Assembly: GCA_031390755.1 (NCBI GenBank)
Contig: JANMTS010000105.1
Location: 1 to 64,000 of the forward strand
Origin: DATMER01 sp031390755
Lineage (GTDB): Bacteria; Acidobacteriota; Thermoanaerobaculia; Multivoradales; UBA5704
DNA length: 64,000 nucleotides
Direction of reading: 5' to 3'
Below are positions 53,401 to 57,610 of the stretch, in pieces (the first letter of the stretch is position 1; each line of letters opens with the position of its first letter). Below the pieces are notes generated by a model. The model was given only the letters and a program-made list of their open reading frames with translations, had not been told where the DNA came from and searched no databases. The position numbers and the translations under genes were made by a program.

Positions 53401-54978
53401 CTCACGGCCGAGGCGTTCCTGCCGCATCCCCTACCGCACCCAGGACTCGCGGGCGCGCGGCTCTACCGCAGCGGCGACCTCGCCCGCACCCGTCCGGACG
53501 GCCGCATCGAGCTGCTCGGCCGCGCCGACCGGCAGGTGAAGATCCGCGGCTTCCGCGTCGAGCTCGACGAGGTCGAGGCGGTTCTCGGAAGCTGCCCGGC
53601 GGTGATCCACGCCGTGGCGCTGGCGGTCGACGGCAACCTCGTCGCCTACGTCGTGCCGCGGCAGGGGCTCGAGGCTCCGGTCGCCGAGCTGCGCCTCTGG
53701 CTGGCCGAGAGGCTTCCCTCGTATATGGCTCCGTCCTCCTTCGTCGCGCTCGCCGGCCTGCCGATGCTGCCGAGCGGCAAGCCGGACCGCAAGGCGCTGG
53801 CGGCGATCACTGCCATCGCGCCGCAGGCCGACACCACGGTGGCGATCGTGGAGCCCCGCTCGCCCATCGAGACGACGCTCGCCGAGATTTTCGCCCAGGT
53901 GCTCCGCATCGAGCGGATCGGCATCACCGAGGACTTCTTCGCGCGCGGCGGCCACTCGCTCCTCGCGGTCAGCCTCGTGTCGAGGATCGAGGAGCGGCTC
54001 GGCCGGCGCCTGCCGCTCGCCGTCCTCTTCGAGGGCGCCACGGTCGAGAAGCTGGCGGCGCTGCTGTCGCGGCCGGCCACGATCTTCGAGCAGCGCGCGC
54101 TGGTCGCGTTGCAGCCGCTCGGCTTCCGGCCGCCGTTCTTCTGCGTCCACCCGATCGGCGGCGGCGTCACGGGCTACTATGCCAACCTCGTGCAGAGCCT
54201 CGGCAAGGACCAGCCGTTCTACGGCCTCCAGGCCGTGGAGCTGGACAGCCGCGACGGCGCGGTCGACGCCTCGATCGAGGCCATCGCCGCGCGCTACCTC
54301 GTGGAGGTCCGCGCCGCACGGCCTTCCGGGCCGTACCGGCTGGGCGGCGCCTCCTACGGCGGCCTGGTCGCCTTCGAGATGGCGCGGCAGCTGCTCGAAG
54401 CCGGCGAGGAGGTGGCGTTCCTGGGGCTGATCGACACGCTCGCGCCGCGGTCCATCGAGGACGTCGACGCCGAGGAGCCGGTCCTGATCGACGATGCCGA
54501 GCAGAGCGTCGGCATGGCGCAGGCGCTCGCCCGGATGTACGGCAAGGAGCTGGACCTGAAGCTGGACGACCTGCGCGATCTTCCTCTGGAGGAGATGCTC
54601 GGCCGCGTGCTGGCCGCGGTGCAGGCGGTCGGCCTCGCCGGCCCGGAGATCGACGTGCCCTGGCTCCTGCGCTACCGGGAGACGTTCAACGCCCGCATCC
54701 TGGGCACCGTGCGCTACCGGGCGCGGCCGTATCCCGGGAAGCTCGTCCTCTTCCGCTCGTCCGACCTGGGCGACCCGTCGCCGGAGGCACTGGAGAGGAT
54801 CGCCCGCGCCTACGACTGGCAGCGCCTGGCCGCGAGCGTCGACGTGCGCTGGATCCCCGGCGACCACGAGACCATGCTGATCGAGCCCAACGTGCGCGAG
54901 CTGGCGCTCTCGTTGACCGACGCTCTGAACGACTCCACCGAAGCAACCGAAGCAGAGACAGAGGCAGGGAAACCATGA
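35476..54978 (+). CDS. NRPS subunit 4 (terminal): Cx-A(Gln)-T-E-C-A(Tyr)-T-C-A(Phe)-T-E-C-A(Thr)-T-C-A(Tyr)-T-TE
   Basis: Terminal synthetase, 6500 residues, five modules and the release domain. Cx about 1-455 (LPALCADLAS near 150). Module 1: A, Ser1024 (GGDSILSIQ), epimerase (HHLVVDG at 1213), C (HHAILDG at 1694). Module 2: A, Ser2526, C (HHIVYDG at 2729). Module 3: A, Ser3606 (GGDSILSIQ), epimerase (HHLSVDG at 3793), C (HHILLDG at 4253). Module 4: A with a hairpin-derived insert after A5, Ser5127, C (HHIVADG at 5307). Module 5: A, Ser6161, then a type I thioesterase about 6215-6490 with GGASYGG (Ser6293), Asp6320 (LIDT) and His6464 (GDHETM). Codes: DAQDLAIVDK (Gln), DASTVAAVCK (Tyr), DAWTIAAVCK (Phe), DFWSVGMVHK (Thr), DASTVAAVCK (Tyr). 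The epimerases predict D-Gln and D-Phe. The thioesterase marks the end of the assembly line, by hydrolysis or cyclisation; sequence alone does not decide which. Confidence 0.97.
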   Translation: MTSTGSRSTMDAADLATADLDTAELQGFLLSPQQQRLWRLQGDEGVGAFRGQCALRLTGEVDREALSRSLDEAAARHEILRTAFRSMPGMELPLQVILDPAPVRLDELDRSAFEEADPEAFDRAALARGDVFRARLVHVAPDEHLLVLDLPALCADLASLEALGAEIAAAYAGSPAAPDAEPPMQYADVADWQNQLLDAEEGAEHLDRWREHWREREIPALLDLRLPLEEPIGEEGGSFAPAEIPVPLPAGLADALARLAGEWEAPLPLVLLAAWQILLRRSTGRPDVLVGVLHDGRRYEELRTAVGPLARFLPIHVHLPETLTVHEAVELACAADEEASRRQERFSWAHLPGRDGVPATRSFFPAGFEAWEAPPVHGAKVSLARRSGVLDRYKLELASVLRGGELEIELRYDPARFRRESVEILAERFRTLLASVAACPEAPIQALDVIGEGEVRRLEGFAVFAAVDAPAGDRSGTIHGLFEQQARRTPDRPAVWHDGSALTYVELDERANRLARRLIGLGVRLETPVAICFERSAVMVVAIFGILKAGGTWVPLDPTHPPERMAFVLDSVRAPLLLTTSSLRATVPAGETQVVCLDEETLDDQPSTSPDIDVPEGAAAYAIYTSGSTGRPKGVMVEHRAAVNLLVGLEASVLPEGSPLKASLNAPLAFDASVQQLVLLLAGHTLYVVPEEVRTDGAALVGFLQAQELDLFDCTPSQLRILLAGGLLSAAGSVPKAVLVAGEPIDEPTWAALAGSERTAFYNIYGPTECTVDATAHRIGTPPAGSIGRPLAGYEVRLLDSGLLPVPIGAPGELVIGGAGLARGYAGRPDLTAERFVPDPSLSGKPGARLYRTGDLARFDPSGHLEFLGRVDNQVKIRGYRIEPGEIEAVLLGHPGVREAVVVPRPGPGEEGAILVAYLIPSNEATSGFEDGELHAFLRQRLPVYMVPSLFIPVPVFPLTGSGKVDRRALIRRPLPERKGRRAGAPKVAPANEAERALVEIWQDVLRAEEISTADNFFQLGGDSILSIQVISRARQRGLHLTARQIFEHQTVAELARVAAAGEVGPRQAGDDGPVSGPVPLTPIQRIYLEQGLVHPEHYNQTLLLEAAPGEERLDFGRLRRALAALLEHHDALRMRFEGHGGETAQRNEPPGGEPPLVEVDLSALPSGFRTVALETAADRVQRSLDLAAGPLLRAVMFHVEPGLPDRFLMVVHHLVVDGVSWRILLEDLENLYRKGWNGRSGTGALPLKTTSFRRWAERLVEHARSEDAEAQVRYWLDRAGTAAPPLPADHETGANTVSAVGVVRVALDADETRRLLQEVPRAYRTQINDVLATALVEAFGGWTGTRRLWLEMEGHGREDVFSDLDVSRTVGWFTTVYPVLLDLDGIDPETGGPGESLKAVKEQLRAVPERGFAFSLMRHLGEEGLKSRLAAVPQPEVIFNYLGQFDQAVAEGRLFRGARESSGLARSEAHTRASLIEVNGSVANGRLAIVWAYSENRHRRGTIEALAGRFLDALRSIVEHCTAPGVEGFTPSDFPLARIDQADLERLLAGAGRVEDVYPATPMQEGLLFHSRLAPRSGAHIGQLNLLFRGAVDPVAFGRAWGRVLERHAVLRTSFFGLDSLLQVVHPEVPVPLEVLDWRDASSGDQRDERGVRLEAYLDSNLRRGFDAATPPLMRLTLIRMEEEAWRFVWLHHHAILDGWSLPILLREFLAFYQDAEAVLERPPAYRDYIAWMVRQDLAAAEAFWRRELAGFQGAGPLGGQIDGQPDDPIFGWVLSSVPAETTDALRALARSLNLTLNTVVQGAWALLLRAFGSGGDVVFGVVTSGRSAPVEGLDAMVGLFVNTLPARVRMGAGDEVEPWLRGIQESQAEQRQLEYSPLVQVQAWSEVPRGLPLFESLLAFENFPVDDSVRERAGQTLGIGEAEAFEQSSYPLALAASPGAALVVKITFDPRRFERADAERRLRGLESLLAGLAVHSGARLSDLSVFTGEERRQLLLGGERGEDLPPEETLAGRIAALARSRPGATAAVLGDAGLTYVELDRRAGALAGRLRRLGVETGDRVGLSVGRSFELLVGLLGIWKAGAAYVPLDPAYPSARLDWMKEDAGLRLVLDADLIADREDGAAELPDLSLELPAYVIYTSGSTGRPKGVVVTHRGLPGLAESQCRLFGIGPESRVLQFASPSFDASVSEIATALWAGATLVLGSDDERMPGPGLVELLRSRRVTVATLPPSALAALPVSELPDLATLVVAGEPCPVDLARIWAAGRRFVNAYGPTETTVCATAGVWDGGGSFLALGRPMAGLEVLLLDAWGDPAPVGVAAELCVAGPGLAQGYLNLPAQTAERFVPHPLSERPGERLYRTGDLARLRSTGELESLGRLDEQVKIRGVRVEPGEVEAVLRAHPAVADAAVIPRSDAAGTAGTVLAAFVVACEPIVSGGLRVFLRERLPEALVPSHYAVLDRLPLSPSGKVDRRALAGLSLETAAFGDAGAPRTPVEELLAGLFAEVLGRERVGADESFFDLGGHSLLATRLTARAQSAFGVDLPLRALFESPSVRALAVRIEDLVRSFEGGEASAAPPLVPVPRGVRGGELPLSFAQERLWFLDQLAPGLATYNMPLALALRGDLSWPALAGALTGVVRRHEVLRTTFAAVDGRPVQVVRPSAVSAGAGIEPPVVDLGGLPEARRWETARALAAEDAARPFDLARGPLLRVALYRLEPALHVAAVNVHHIVYDGWSAGVLVRELGALYADPAARLGSLPVQYGDFAVWQRSWLSGATLDRQLAWWREHLAGAPAVLDLPLDRPRPAMQTFRGAHVTAALTEDVSRNVAGIAGIAGIASVASLARSSGATLFMVLLAAFQALLSRISGQDDVVVGTPVANRGRAETENLIGFFVNTLALRGRLVENGGAPSFSHWLEQVREVAIGGYAHQDIPFEKLVDGIGIERSLSWSPLFQAMLVVQNAASQSEGRLDLPGLTLEAVPSEGLAVSKFDLTLVAAETPPGIAGSWEYNPDLFDRSTIERLAGAFASLLAAAVARPATRLSDLPLLSPDERIQIVAAGFGPDPDADAGLLLHEQFEAWADRQPEAPAVIAPAGTLTYAELDRRANHVARRLRRLGVGPDVLVGICAERSPEMVAGVLGILKAGGAYVPLDPAYPSERLAFLVEDARASVIVTQGALADRLPASSAELLLLDEEESRSRVVGDAGTVADNLAYVIHTSGSTGRPKGVLVPHRGWRNLADAQRRLFGLGPDARVLQFASLSFDASAWEIALAFGSGGALVLGPPERLLSGDELAGLLAQSTVATLPPTALAVLPAAETPQLTTLIVAGEACPPELARRWSSWSGGRRFFNAYGPTESSVCATAALYDGGERLPIGRPIAGFQVCVLDASGELLPPGVPGELCLGGMGGPGLARGYLHLPDRTAERFVPNPYAGTPGERLYRTGDLARWLPDGNLEYLGRIDQQVKVRGFRIEPGEIEAALAALPGVREAVVVVREDAPGDRRLVGYVVPAGQGLDPAALGRLRGELERILPRHAVPSAIVELRALPLTPNGKVDRRALPALERAAGARSRTAPGTDIERILAAVWAEVLRQPEVGVHDNFFELGGDSILSIQVVARAARQGVRITPRQVFEHQTIAGLAVLAGVAQTGGAGLAEEAGPVSGPVALTPIQRWFLDPDPVDPEHFAQSVLLAVRGGLGAETAERALSVLVEHHDALRLRFIRESDGWRQWNASPAEAPPAWERIDLSGLPREEAVRELTAAAARAQSSFDLATGPTVRGLWLDLPDGEARLFLAIHHLSVDGVSWRVLLEDLETLCRGGALPALPPKTTSFQRWAERLALHAPEVEAERAWWLAESRGDSVRLPLARNDREGRNLEASARSLGAALSADETRALLQEMPAAFRTQVNDVLLAALALALAGPGRALRVALEGHGREEIDSETGSGIDLSRTVGWFTTAFPVRLAVPASGGAVDALLSIKEHLRAMPGRGLGFGLLGLEVEWPEVSFNYLGQFDSVLGGDPLFVRAGEPTGPPRSPRAPRAHRLDVTSVVAGGRLRVDWTFGDSLTPATVERLAGRFAESLRELIALGRAAVAARSAVYTPSDFPLARLDTAGLSTVLGGEWGVEDIYPLSPLQEGMLFHTLYHPGSGVYVAQLAAGFEGDLDAALLEEACRRLVRHHPVLRTSFRWEGLVRPLQVVHAGAEVRIEVEDWRAQEIEDRLRTLLRADRERGFDLSRAPIMRWTLIRTGDRSHTLLWSHHHILLDGWSFSAIAGEFLAAYDGLKRGSEAMPPRLPTHRPYRDYIAWLDRQDPAALEAYWRRTLSGWTEPTPLPFGSGEGQGAAMRGLRLGADSTATLQEQARRHQLTLNTLVQAAWAILLGRHAGVEDVVFGATVSGRPADLPGVESMVGLFINTLPVRFSVADGSGGLALLPWLREAQRRQSELLQHEHTPLVDVQRWSELPRGRALFESILVFESYPREEALVQEGGSADSGRLRVADVRAVEQTNYPLTVVAAPGVQLALRIDYDRSRYDGETVARLLGQLGGLLDAMAADLRVGGTARLSELPLLSSEDERQVLIGLDARRSFDVFCLHERFAARAAATPDRIAATFDGESLTYGELDRRTNRVARHLQARGARPESLVALRLERSLEMVVGVLGILKSGAAYLPLDPAYPAERIDFITADSGAGLTVTGETIAEAMRESDEPIQSGAGPESLAYVIYTSGSTGRPKGSLITHANASRLFSSTEGLFGFGEDDVWSLFHSVAFDFSVWEIWGALLYGGRLVVVPWETSRSPEAFCELVLAEGVTVLSQTPSAFRQLLPWLEKRGDGDLRYVVFGGEALEPATLGAWLGREDRTVLPVNMYGITETTVHVTFCPLDGQGLPLSRGGGGGRWERGPGGEDSKPRSPIGEPLPDLWLALLDRRGNPVPLGAPGEIHVGGAGLMRGYLNRPELTAERLIPSPIGAEPGARLYRSGDLARRRPDGELEFLGRADQQVKIRGFRIEPGEIEAALVACPGVEDAAVSVRDDLPGGRALAACVAGKGLSAPDLREALKVRLPDYMVPAHVLILDALPLTVHGKVDRQALSLLPIYIEGKNPIELRSPAEELLAGIFAEVLGREQVGAEDDFFELGGHSLLATQVTSRVRSVFGVELALRELFENPTVRGLAAHVRTGTAVEAPPLVPVPRDLDLPMSFAQERLWFLDQLAPGSAAYNVPLALGLRGALSLPALGAALSALVDRHEALRTTFAEGRQIVGGPVAVPVPVVDLTGASDAEARRLTAAEAARPFDLAAGPVFRALVLRLDDDRHLLLLTLHHIVADGWSLGVLVGEAGELYAAALEVRPASLPALPVQYADFAVWQRSWLTGGVLAAQIAWWHGQLAGAPVLLELPLDRPRPPAQTYRGAHVPVRFSPELSRQLAAWSRGQGATLFMTLLGAFQALLARLSGQDDVVVGTPVANRNRAETERLLGFFVNTLALRGRPRPDLAFPGWIAEVRETALGAYAHQDLPFERLVEELQPERSLAHSPVFQVMLVLQNAVGEGTGQAGLPGLTPEPTGGGSPPVAKFDLTLSLEETTGGLAGSLEHRTDLFDAATAHRFARLLETLIEAAVSRPETPLADLPLLSDPERGELLAAGRGPVDPDLRPAALHELFATQAARTPDAVAVVFGEARLTYRELDEASNRLARHLRKRGVGPETLVALSVDRSLRLVVGILGISKAGGAFVPLDPGLPPARLEMILNETSPIEVTAREPEVGEESGPLDWPDRRDGDTGPDHLAYVIFTSGSTGRPKGVAVPHRGLASLAAAQAALFAVEPGSRVLQFASAGFDASVSEIVVTLAAGATLHLAERARILPGADLAKLLVDEAISVVTLPPSALAVMRPESFPALKTLVVAGEPCPPETARSWMKSGPRNRRFVNAYGPTEATVCATAEIVTDADRITVGRPIDGAEAFVLDRRMEPVPPGVPGDLYLAGPGLARGYLRRPDLTAEAFLPHPLPHPGLAGARLYRSGDLARTRPDGRIELLGRADRQVKIRGFRVELDEVEAVLGSCPAVIHAVALAVDGNLVAYVVPRQGLEAPVAELRLWLAERLPSYMAPSSFVALAGLPMLPSGKPDRKALAAITAIAPQADTTVAIVEPRSPIETTLAEIFAQVLRIERIGITEDFFARGGHSLLAVSLVSRIEERLGRRLPLAVLFEGATVEKLAALLSRPATIFEQRALVALQPLGFRPPFFCVHPIGGGVTGYYANLVQSLGKDQPFYGLQAVELDSRDGAVDASIEAIAARYLVEVRAARPSGPYRLGGASYGGLVAFEMARQLLEAGEEVAFLGLIDTLAPRSIEDVDAEEPVLIDDAEQSVGMAQALARMYGKELDLKLDDLRDLPLEEMLGRVLAAVQAVGLAGPEIDVPWLLRYRETFNARILGTVRYRARPYPGKLVLFRSSDLGDPSPEALERIARAYDWQRLAASVDVRWIPGDHETMLIEPNVRELALSLTDALNDSTEATEAETEAGKP
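43960..43989 (+). repeat. 9-bp tandem repeat in a condensation domain of NRPS 4
   Basis: Three exact copies of GCCGGCATC (43960-43986) and a further GCC encode AGI-AGI-AGI-A in the second condensation domain, about 60 codons before VGTPVANRG. Sister C domains have a shorter segment here. Confidence 0.85.
50103..50145 (+). repeat. REP-like hairpin with a G13 tract inside an NRPS adenylation domain
   Basis: Perfect 11-bp inverted arms CCCCCTCTCCC (50103-50113) and GGGAGAGGGGG (50135-50145) enclose a 21-base loop that begins with 13 consecutive G (50114-50126). A GGGTGAGG tail follows. The element lies between the A5 motif (MYGITETTVHVTF) and SPIGEPLPDLW, where other Thr-type A domains have a short linker. 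The reading frame survives and gives a Gly/Arg-rich loop. The shape matches the CCCTCTCCC/GGGAGAGGG intergenic repeats of many bacterial genomes (from memory). Confidence 0.8.
54963..54978 (+). promoter_or_regulatory. RBS and ATGA coupling, NRPS 4 to permease
   Basis: GGCAGGGA precedes the ATG at 54975 by a few bases, and the ATG overlaps the TGA stop of the thioesterase-bearing subunit (ATGA). The permease is thus translated as part of the biosynthetic operon. Confidence 0.7.
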
Positions 54979-57506
54979 CCGACCGCAACCCGTCCGCCGC
55001 GAACCCTGCCGCAACCCTGAGCGGGGTGTGGGCGGACGCCTGGCGAGACCTGGGCCTCGCCGTCCGCACGGCCCGGCGCCAACCGGCCTTCACGCTGTTC
55101 ATCGTGCTCACCCTGGGCCTCGGCATCGGCGCGAACTCGGCCATGTTCGGCATCCTCGACCGGCTGCTCCTCTCGTCGCCGCCTCACATCGTCGATCCTG
55201 ACGGGGTGGCCCGCGTCTTCATCGAGAAGAGCCCGAAAGGCCGCGAGCGGTTCTCGATGGCGACCGTCTCCTATCCCAGCTTCCGCGATCTCGCCGAGTC
55301 CAGGTCCATGGCGCGGGTCGCCGCGGTCGCGACCGGGCAGATGATCCTGGGATCCGGCGCCGACGCGCGCGCGATCACCGCCTCCAAGGTCTCGGGCGGC
55401 TACTTCGAGCTCCTGGGAACCCGGCCGGCGCTCGGCCGGTTCTTCGGCGAGGAGGAAGACCAGCCCCCGTCCGGCACGGCCGTGGCCGTGGTCGGGCACA
55501 CCTTCTGGACCAGGGATCTCGGCGGCAGTGCCGCGGCGGTCGGCAGCGCCATCCACCTGGACGGCACCGTTTACACCGTGATCGGCATCGCCCCAGAAGG
55601 CTTCACCGGCGACGGCCTCTTCGCCATCGACGTCTGGGTTCCGTTGCAGGCCGGCCGGGCCAGCCAGCCGGCCGGCTGGCGCGACGACCGCGGCCTGCGG
55701 CTGGTCTCGCTGCTCGGCCGTCTCCGCCCGGGCGTCGGCCGCGGGCCGGCGTCCGAGGAGGCGACCCGGCTCTACCGCCGCGGCATGGAAGGGCAGTTCT
55801 TCGCCGATCCCGACGACCGCGTGGCGCTCACCGCCATGATTCCGGGCGTCGGCCCGGGCGGCATCTCCGAGCAGGGCCGCATCGCCCTGTGGCTGAGCGG
55901 CGTCGCCCTGATCGTCTTCCTCATCGCCATCGCCAACGTGACCAACCTGCTGCTGCAAAGGGCGTCGCAGCGCCGCCAGGAAATCGCGGTCCGGCTGGCG
56001 CTCGGCATGGGCCGCCTGCGGCTGGCGCGGCAGTGGGTCATCGAGAGCCTGCTGCTGGCCGTCCTGGGCGGCGGCGTGGGCCTGCTCGTCGCCCGCTGGG
56101 GCGGCGATCTCATCCGCATCACCCTGCTTCCCTACATGGCGCGGCCCGAGGGGATCGACTGGCGGCTGCTGGGCGTCACCGGCGCCACCGTGCTCGCCGC
56201 CGGCCTGCTCGCGGGGCTGCTTCCGGCCTTCCAGGCGGGCTCGTCGTCGCTGCTCGCCGCGCTCCAGAGCGGGCGCCAGGCGCGGACGTTCCGGCGCTCC
56301 CGCCTGCGCACCGGCCTCCTGCTCGTCCAGACCGCGCTCTCGGTCATCCTCCTCGTGGGCTCCGGGCTCTTCGTGCGCAGCTTCCACAACGTGCGGACCC
56401 AGGACTTCGGGTTCTCGACCGCCAGCACGCTGCTCGCCACGCTCCAGTTCGCGCCGGGCACGCCGATGTCCCGCCAGGACGACGTCTACCGCGAGGCCCT
56501 GGGCCGGCTGCGCACCGTGCCGGGCATCGTCACTGTCATCCCGACGGACTCCCTGCCGTTCGGTCCCACCAGCGCGCCGAGCCTCGACGTGCCCGGCGTG
56601 GACTTGAGCGTCTTTCCCCAGTCTCCCTTCCTGAATGCGGCCGTGCCCGAGTACTTCGACGTCATGGGCATGCGCATCCTGCGCGGCCGCGCCTTCACCG
56701 CGGCCGACGACGCCGGCGGCACCCCGGTGGCGATCGTCAGCGAGACCATGGCGAAGACGCTGTGGCCCGGCCAGTCCGCGCTCGGCCGGTGCGTGCGCGC
56801 CGGTTTCGTGTTCGATCCCGCCGAGGTCAAGCAGATGCCCTGCCGGGAGGTTGTCGGCGTCGTCAACGACGCGCGGCCGCGATCCATCACTCCCGAGCCG
56901 CAGCCGGTGATGCAGTTCTACGTCCCGTACGAGCAGGTGCCGCCGGCTCCCGTCCCGGACCAGCCGGCGATCTCCGGTCTCCTGATCCGGACCGCCGGAG
57001 ACCCGAAGCTGCAGGTCCATCCGGTGCAGCGGGCTCTCCAGTCCTACGCTTCGGACCTTCTCTATGCCAACGTGCGCCCCTATCAGGAGATCATCGATCC
57101 GAAGATGCGCGTCTGGCAGCTCGGCGCGACCCTGTTCACGGCGTTCGGCGGCCTCGCCCTCGCCATGGCCGCGATCGGTCTCTATGGCGTGCTGTCCTAC
57201 ATGGTGGCCCACCGCGCCAAGGAGATGGGCATCCGGATCGCCATGGGCGCCCGGTCCGCCGACCTGATCCGGCTGGTGGTGGGGGAGGGGCTCTTCTTCG
57301 CGGCGATCGGCATCGTCGCCGGGGGCGTGGCCGCTCTCCTGGCGGGCCGCTGGATCGAGCCCATGCTGTTCGGAACCAGCCCCTGGGACCCGGCCGTCCT
57401 GGCCGGCGTGGCCGCGACGCTCACCCTGGTCGCCCTGGCCGCGAGCCTGCTGCCCGCCCTGCGCGCGACGCGCACGGATCCCAACCTTGCCCTGCGGGCC
57501 GATTGA
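54975..57506 (+). CDS. Duplicated MacB/FtsX-type ABC permease (ADOP-like)
   Basis: Inner-membrane permease of 843 residues without an ATPase domain. It starts with a short cytoplasmic stretch and TM1 (about 29-52, QPAFTLFIVLTLGLGIG), a first periplasmic core domain, an FtsX-type helix set (about 300-430: VALIVFLIAIANVTNLLL, then LLLAVLGGGVGLLVA), a second copy of TM1 plus periplasmic core (from about 445, LLLVQTALSVILLVGSGLF), and a second FtsX set (about 715-840) ending LPALRATRTDPNLALRAD. The internal duplication matches the acidobacterial duplicated orphan permease family, whose ATPase partner is usually encoded elsewhere. The four-base overlap with the last NRPS gene suggests export of, or self-protection from, the peptide; that role is inferred. 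No MacB-like ATPase or MacA-like adaptor is in the window. Confidence 0.9.
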   Translation: MTDRNPSAANPAATLSGVWADAWRDLGLAVRTARRQPAFTLFIVLTLGLGIGANSAMFGILDRLLLSSPPHIVDPDGVARVFIEKSPKGRERFSMATVSYPSFRDLAESRSMARVAAVATGQMILGSGADARAITASKVSGGYFELLGTRPALGRFFGEEEDQPPSGTAVAVVGHTFWTRDLGGSAAAVGSAIHLDGTVYTVIGIAPEGFTGDGLFAIDVWVPLQAGRASQPAGWRDDRGLRLVSLLGRLRPGVGRGPASEEATRLYRRGMEGQFFADPDDRVALTAMIPGVGPGGISEQGRIALWLSGVALIVFLIAIANVTNLLLQRASQRRQEIAVRLALGMGRLRLARQWVIESLLLAVLGGGVGLLVARWGGDLIRITLLPYMARPEGIDWRLLGVTGATVLAAGLLAGLLPAFQAGSSSLLAALQSGRQARTFRRSRLRTGLLLVQTALSVILLVGSGLFVRSFHNVRTQDFGFSTASTLLATLQFAPGTPMSRQDDVYREALGRLRTVPGIVTVIPTDSLPFGPTSAPSLDVPGVDLSVFPQSPFLNAAVPEYFDVMGMRILRGRAFTAADDAGGTPVAIVSETMAKTLWPGQSALGRCVRAGFVFDPAEVKQMPCREVVGVVNDARPRSITPEPQPVMQFYVPYEQVPPAPVPDQPAISGLLIRTAGDPKLQVHPVQRALQSYASDLLYANVRPYQEIIDPKMRVWQLGATLFTAFGGLALAMAAIGLYGVLSYMVAHRAKEMGIRIAMGARSADLIRLVVGEGLFFAAIGIVAGGVAALLAGRWIEPMLFGTSPWDPAVLAGVAATLTLVALAASLLPALRATRTDPNLALRAD

Positions 57507-57512
57507 TCTACC

Positions 57513-57537
57513 CGGCTGCCGCCACCCGCGGCAGCCG
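57513..57537 (+). terminator. Putative terminator of the NRPS-permease operon
   Basis: A perfect 10-bp GC-rich stem (57513-57522 and 57528-57537) with a five-base CACCC loop lies seven bases after the permease stop. Only a weak pyrimidine-rich stretch follows, with no U-run, so termination efficiency is uncertain, but the position fits an operon end. Confidence 0.6.
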
Positions 57538-57545
57538 ACTTCCTG

Positions 57546-57576
57546 TAGACTAGGCGCAGCCGCAAATTCGTAAAAT
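57546..57576 (+). promoter_or_regulatory. Possible promoter for the TonB receptor operon
   Basis: TAAAAT at 57571-57576 matches five of six -10 positions. TAGACT at 57546-57551 matches four of six -35 positions, but at a long spacing of 19 bases. The gap 57507-57610 separates two transcription units and must hold a promoter or allow read-through. The sigma factors of this organism are unknown. Confidence 0.3.
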
Positions 57577-57601
57577 CCCCGAACCCGGGGTGTCGTAAAA
57601 T
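57568..57601 (+). repeat. TCGTAAAAT direct repeats flanking a small hairpin
   Basis: TCGTAAAAT occurs at 57568-57576 and again at 57593-57601, 25 bases apart start to start. Between them is a perfect CCCCG/CGGGG stem with an AACC loop (57577-57590). It lies just before the ribosome-binding sequence of the receptor gene and could be an operator or leader structure. Confidence 0.5.
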
Positions 57602-57608
57602 GGAGAAG
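57602..57608 (+). promoter_or_regulatory. RBS of the TonB-dependent receptor gene
   Basis: GGAGAAG at 57602-57608 lies two bases before the ATG at 57611 (GGAG core at seven bases). It supports this start, which also gives a proper N-terminal signal sequence. Confidence 0.65.
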
Positions 57609-57610
57609 CC

